Shown here: in pieces, positions 59,433 through 64,000 of the stretch
Layout of the letters: each line of letters opens with the position of its first letter
Position numbering within the stretch: position 1 is the stretch's first letter
Source of the DNA: Myxococcales bacterium
Lineage (GTDB): Bacteria; Myxococcota_A; Polyangia; Polyangiales; Polyangiaceae
Reading direction: 5' to 3'
DNA length: 64,000 nucleotides
NCBI GenBank assembly: GCA_016706225.1
Contig: JADJKB010000012.1
Location: forward strand, 214,895-278,894
Notes under the pieces: generated by a model
Told to the model about the DNA's origin: nothing
The model's input: only the letters and a program-made list of their open reading frames with translations
Databases searched by the model: none
Program-made: the position numbers and the translations under genes

Positions 59433-61773
59433 CTAGGGGAAGGTGACGGCTCCGGACCCGCGATCGACCGCCCCGCTGTGCTCGGTTTTGGGGGCCCCGG
59501 CGCTGGCCGCGAAGACCGGAAAGCTCCAGGTTGCTTCGTCCGCAGCCGGTGGCGCGTTGCTCGGGAGGCCGTACGTGTCGGCCCCATCGACGTCCACGAA
59601 GATGCCGATCGTCGGTTTGTCGTCCCGCGCGGTGAAGGGTGCGCCATGGCCGAGGGACGCGCAGCCGTAGGTGTTGTTGCCCGCAGGCGTGTACTTGTCC
59701 ACGCCTCCCAGGTTGATCAGCGCGCCGACACCTTGTGAGTTGCCACAACCGAGCGAGAGGCCCGGTGCCGGTACTCGTCGTTGCCGCCTTCGTCGATCTG
59801 CAACGAGCCCGAGAAGTCGTGCCCGACTCCGATGCTGGTCGCGCGGATCGGAAACCCTTTGTTGTACAGGTCGTCGCCGGCGTGATCGAAGTGAAAGCCG
59901 AGGGCGAAGTGTGCACTCGCGCCCTGCACGTACCAGAGCCCTTCGTAGGTGTCGTTGCCCGCCTTGTCGAGCAGGAGTCCGAACCCCAGCCAGTAACCCG
60001 CGCCCTGCGCGAACACACACTCGCCGTGTACTTGTCGGTGCCCGCGCGGTCGTAGAGCACACCGTGCCCGCCACCCATGTTGATGCCTTTGGTGTCGTCG
60101 CGCCGACCGAAGCCGGAGCCCTGGCTCATGCTGGTGTTGCCTTCGCCGGGCAGCTGCGCGGAGGCGTACAGCGGGTCGCCGCCGCGACCGGATCACCGGG
60201 ATCCGCGAAGTACACGTCGTCGCCGCCGCCCTCCGCCAAGACACCCACACCCTGCACGTAACCGAAGCCCTGGGACGCGAAGAACGTGCGGTATTCGTCC
60301 TTGCCGCTGCGATCGACGAGCGCACCAATGCCCCACAGGGCCGAGCCCTGACTGGTGCTCTCGGCGACGTACTTGTCGTCGCCGCCGTCGTCGAACAGCA
60401 CGCCAACACCAACGGAGCCCGCGCCCTGCGAGAGCGCGAGGGAAGCGTACGTGTCGTTGCCCGCGCCGCGGTCCCAGAGCAGGCCGATGCCGAGCACGCC
60501 GCTGCCCTGGCGACCGACCCGTGACAGGGTCTGACCCTGGACGCCGAACTGAACGGCGCGCCCCGCGGCGTCGGACGGGGGTCGGGTCGGTGCATCGTTT
60601 CCATCCGCGACGATCTCGTAGCCGTACTTGTCGTTACCGCCGAGATCGATCGCGAGGGAGACCGGGACGTCACGCCGACCCGCGCCGACGGGCACCTCGT
60701 AGGTGTCGTCGCCACCGACGTCGAGCAGGAGCGCGCTCCGTTCGGCGAAGTCTCACCGGAGACGTACTGGTCGGCGCCAGGCCCACCGAGCACGATGGCG
60801 CAATGGGTGTGTCGATGGCGACAGCGGGCAGCGGTTTTCCGGCGAAAGCCTCGAGCTTGGCTTGCTCGACCGCGCGCGCGACGAGGGCCGCCGCGGCGGA
60901 GATGCGCGGCTGATCGAGCTTGCCGAGCAGCGCGACCTGGGTCTTGTCGACGATCCAGGCCGAGGTCGGCACGATCACGCGAATCCGTGCGCCAGCTCCA
61001 GCCAATCGAGCTCGTCGCTCTGGGTGGTGCCGACCGCGGCGATCATTTCGCTGGCCGCGTAGCTCAGCGCGGCGATCACGGGCACGAGGGCCTTCTGTAG
61101 CTCGAGCGGGACGCCAGCCGTCTTCCGCAGCGAACAGGCGGTGGTGATGTTGCGCCGTGGGCGCTCGTCAGCGCGGCAATGGCGGCGGCGAGCGGAGAAT
61201 CATCGGCGGCGGCGGCGGCGAACCGCCTTCGAGCTTGGCGCACGCATCCAAGGCCTGGCCCCTTCTTGGTCGCGGCAGCGGGATCGCCCTCGACACTGCC
61301 TGTTCACCATCGAGCACAGCGTCGAGCTCGGTCTCCGTTGCCTTGACGAAGCCGGGCGCGCGCAAGAGTCCGAGGTGCAGCGGGCGGAAGATCGGCAGCT
61401 GGTACTTGTCGTCGGCGAAGATCGGCTTCCAGATCGCCATCGTTGCGTCCGAGAAACCGAAGCTGCAGCGATCGACGCCAGCCTGGGTCAGCGCCTCGTC
61501 GAGGGAGTCCGCGACGCCGGGTTTGGGCACCGGGCAGGTCGCGTCCCCGGGCCACGTTGGCGGTGGCGGCGATTTCCAAACACACCGGCGCGAGAGGGCA
61601 GCGGCGTCACCGGCATCCGATTGGGAGCCGGCCATGCCGCCGGTCCCGCTGCCCGCAGCGCCGCCCGTTCCGGCGTCGACCTTGGCGCTCTTGCCGCCGT
61701 CGTCACCCCCGCACGCCGCAAACACCAGGCCCAGCACCACGCTCACGCGCAGCAAGCCCCACCCGACGAGCAT
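59433..61773 (-). CDS. Large repeat lipoprotein (several frameshifts)
   Basis: One original gene read in pieces. It starts at ATG 61773: LLRVSVVLGLVFAAC lipobox, a Gly/Thr/Ala linker, and an N-terminal domain (RCVWKSPPPPTWPGDATCPVPK...FGFSDATMAIWKPIFADDKYQLP). From about 60.7 kb leftwards it has about ten units of 30-35 residues of the form GGxDxYxxx..SQGxGxxGxGxLxDxGG (for example GGDDKYVAESTSQGSALWGIGALVDRSGKDEY). It ends at 59433. At least five frame changes are needed. Similar changes in neighbouring genes suggest sequence errors. Confidence 0.65.
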
Positions 61774-61889
61774 CGACCCCAGGCGCCTCACCCGCGGGAG
61801 CTTAGCGTGGAACCGGAGGGCGTCTACCGCTCCCCAGCTTGGGGGCGGAGCGTCGCTGCGGCAGAGGACAAATGCGCTAGCGTTGCAGC

Positions 61890-62690
61890 GTGCGCTTCGC
61901 TCTCATCACCGACCAGCACTTCGGGCCCAGGGCTCACTTCGCCGGCAAGCTGCGGTGAGCCACGGGCCAGTGCGCTGACCGCGCCTTCGTCGAACGCATG
62001 AACCGCGTCGACCGACCCGAGCTGGTGGAGAACCTGGGGACGTGGTCGAGGACGAAGTCGCTCACTGGACATGGAGCGATACCAGGAGTTCCTCGGCATC
62101 TTACTCGGCGCTCGATGCGCCGGTGATCCACGTCGCGGGCAATCACGATCTGATCTGCATGACCGAGGACGACCTCGCGCGGATGTGGAACCACGACGGC
62201 GCGCTGCACTACAGCCGCGGATTTTCGGGGTGCACTTCGCGGTGCTGAACACCTGGAGCAGAAGGACGTGTGTGTGCGGCTCCCCGAGTCCCAGCTCGAG
62301 TGGCTCGAGCGCGATCTCGCGACGGTGAAGGGGCCCGCGGTCGTGTTGATGCACCACCCGGCGAGCGAGCAAGATCTCACCGGAAATCGCTGGTTCGAGC
62401 GGGCGCCGCACATCTGCCGGGTGGCGGGCGGCGGAGGCTCAGGCGCATCATCGAGGCGAGCGGGAAGGTCGTTGCGGTCTTCAACGGGCACGCACACTGG
62501 AACCACCTCGACGTCATTCGCGGCATCCCGGTACGTCCACGCTGCAGAGCCTGACCGAGAACCTCGACGACGATGCGCCCGGCAGGCCCGCTGCGGCCTT
62601 CGCAGTGTGTGACCTCGAACCGCATCGCCTGAGCGTGAACCTCGGCGGCGCCGAAGCGCTGCACTATCAGTTCGAGGACTCGGCTGACCA
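61890..62690 (+). CDS. Calcineurin-like metallophosphoesterase (frameshifted)
   Basis: A metal-dependent phosphohydrolase of the icc/CpdA type. From GTG 61890: RFALITDQHFGP (the D-x-H metal motif), then in another frame DAPVIHVAGNHDLICM (G-N-H-D), VHFAVLNTW, LEWLERDLATVKGPAVVLMHHP and VVAVFNGHAHWNHLDVIRGIP (G-H-x-H). All metal-binding motifs are present, but at least four single-base indels interrupt the frame. The substrate is unknown. Confidence 0.75.
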
Positions 62691-62745
62691 CGACCGTCGC
62701 GCGCGGGGGCGGCTCAGCGGGGGTTGGCGCACGGGCGTCGCATTG

Positions 62746-64000
62746 TCACGCGTCGTCGTCGCTCGGGGTCTCTTCGGGAGCGGGCGCGGCCTGCTTGCGC
62801 TTCTTGCGCTTCTTCTTGGCGGCCTTCTCGGCGGCGGGTTCATCCACCGCTGCTTCGTCCGGGTCGGCTGCTTTCGACTTGGTGGGCGCAGCGTCCCGCG
62901 TCCGCGTCGTCGTCCGCATCATCTTCTTCCACGACGGCGCCCGGGCCGGGCTCATAGCCGCTTCAGGGTGTTGTTTTGCTGCCTCTTCGAGCGCGTACCA
63001 GCCCACGGCCGCGGCTACTCGGTCAGAGTCCGATCCACTGCGAGGTGGACAGCTGCATCGACGACGACTGCGCGAAGCTGGCCGGTCGAAGCACGGAAAT
63101 AGAGCGCGACCGCCGGCGCGATGGCGAGCAGCTCGGTGGCCCGGCGCAGCTTGAGGTTGTGCCAGCTCCTGGCCGGGCCCGAAATGTAGGCGGCGGCAAA
63201 AATCAGCAGCGACGCGGGCAGGAAGACGTGCACCGGAATGAACGGTCCGAACTCTCCGCGCTCGAGATCGTCCCGCATGACCTCCACGATGAAACGCAGA
63301 AAACCGTAGCCGAGGGTGAACGCGAGGAAGACCTGGCGCCAAGCGCTGGTGTTTCCGCACGACGAACGCCACGACGAGCAGCACCGCGCCAGCCAGCTTT
63401 CGTAGAGCTGGGTCGGGTACCAGCAGCGAGAGTCGGCGTCCGGCCAGGCCACGGTGGTTCACGTGTTGAATCCACGCGGGTGAGCCCGCGCCCTCGAGCA
63501 GCGTGCCCTCCGCCCAGCGCGCGGAAACGTACCCAGGCTCGTGAGCCACTTCGGCGCGCCGGCAGGCAGCGGCGTTCCGAAGTCGCAGCCGAACAGGTAG
63601 CAACCGATGCGGTGATCACGAGCCCGCCGCCAGGCCGGGCATGCGACGTCCGCCCACGGCAAGAGCCGGATGCGCTGGGAGCGGAGAGTAGATGAAAGGA
63701 ACCCACGAAGCCGCGCCGAGGAAGCCGCCGTAGGCCAGGGCCGCCGCGCCGGGCGCAAACAGGTCGCGAAAACTCGCTGAACTCTTGCGGGTTCGTCTGC
63801 GACGTGAGCAACAGCGCGCCAACGAGCGCGGCCAGCGCGGTGACGAAGTAACAGTTGGCCATCTTGCCCGAGGCGAGCCGTCGCTCCGGCAGGCCGAGGT
63901 CAGGTACCAACCGACGACGATGGACAGGCAGAGCATCGCGCCGTCAGCTGTGGTGGGCAGCGGCGACAGGGTGACCTGGCCCCGGTAACTGAACGCGCTG
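62746..64000 (-). CDS. lgt: Prolipoprotein diacylglyceryl transferase, partial and frameshifted
   Basis: Transfers diacylglycerol from phosphatidylglycerol to the lipobox cysteine of prolipoproteins in the inner membrane. Pieces in different frames: FAPGAAALAYGGFLGA, DHRIGCYLFGCDFGTPLPAGAPKW (the H-x-G/R-I-G-C signature), YPTQLYES and FTLGYGFLRFIVEVMRDDLERG. A charged tail of about 90 residues (PTKSKAADPDEAAVDEPAAEKAAKKKRKKRKQ) ends at 62746 and is not part of the usual enzyme. The N-terminus lies beyond the right edge. The many lipoproteins in the window are its substrates. Confidence 0.8.

Overview
The window is high-GC DNA from a Gram-negative bacterium, most likely a myxobacterium (Myxococcota, Polyangia-like). 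This placement is an inference. It rests on the many lipoproteins with long Gly/Ser/Thr linkers, frequent GTG starts, and Cys-rich secreted proteins typical of that phylum. No rRNA, tRNA or CRISPR array was seen.

Region 1 (1-16.5 kb) is ordinary chromosome: proB, a trypsin-like lipoprotein, a signal-peptidase-I-like protein lacking the catalytic lysine, a double-FHA protein, a poly(A) polymerase-type nucleotidyltransferase, an S41 peptidase, a DUF218 protein, a HEAT-repeat/cyclophilin lipoprotein, coaX, a FecCD-type permease, a tandem-HTH LuxR-type regulator, a parallel beta-helix lipoprotein, a GNAT acetyltransferase and a GST-like protein.

Region 2 (about 16.6-58.3 kb) is a sedentary chromosomal integron. 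The integrase gene (57149-58281, minus strand, frameshifted in this sequence) has the IntI-specific patch and tyrosine-recombinase residues. To its left lie about 31 attC sites, mostly about 165 bp and nearly identical, separating about 31 cassettes over 40 kb. Three observations place the cassettes on the minus strand, the same direction as intI: the extra base in one L box, attC subtypes that always travel with the same cassette body, and minus-strand ORFs whose stop codons lie in the adjacent R box. This is the reversed integrase orientation. Cassettes are numbered here from the integrase (cassette 1 nearest attI). They carry ten or so toxin-antitoxin pairs (HicAB, ParE/RelE types, BrnT types), DUF2750, DUF6176, DMP19/DUF4375 and PIN-domain proteins, unusually large secreted lipoproteins, and five copies of a gene-less cassette. 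Six have their genes on the opposite strand. The left (oldest) end is decayed.

Region 2 is also loaded with insertion sequences, nearly all inside attC sites. They are two IS66-family copies with 8-bp target duplications, two identical IS110-group copies, three IS1111-group copies (one truncated by an IS21-like remnant), and one IS110 relic. The non-coding ends of the IS110 and IS1111 elements contain short guide-like segments matching the two halves of the attC target and flanking small hairpins. They look like bridge RNA/seekRNA genes programmed for attC. In the IS1111 copies the guide and the target R-box variant change together. This is the most interesting system in the window: RNA-guided transposons that parasitise integron recombination sites.

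Region 3 (58.3-64 kb) returns to chromosome: a lipoprotein with a strong terminator, a large repeat lipoprotein, a metallophosphoesterase and lgt. Three of these four genes are frameshifted, as is intI, which suggests lower sequence accuracy here rather than four pseudogenes.
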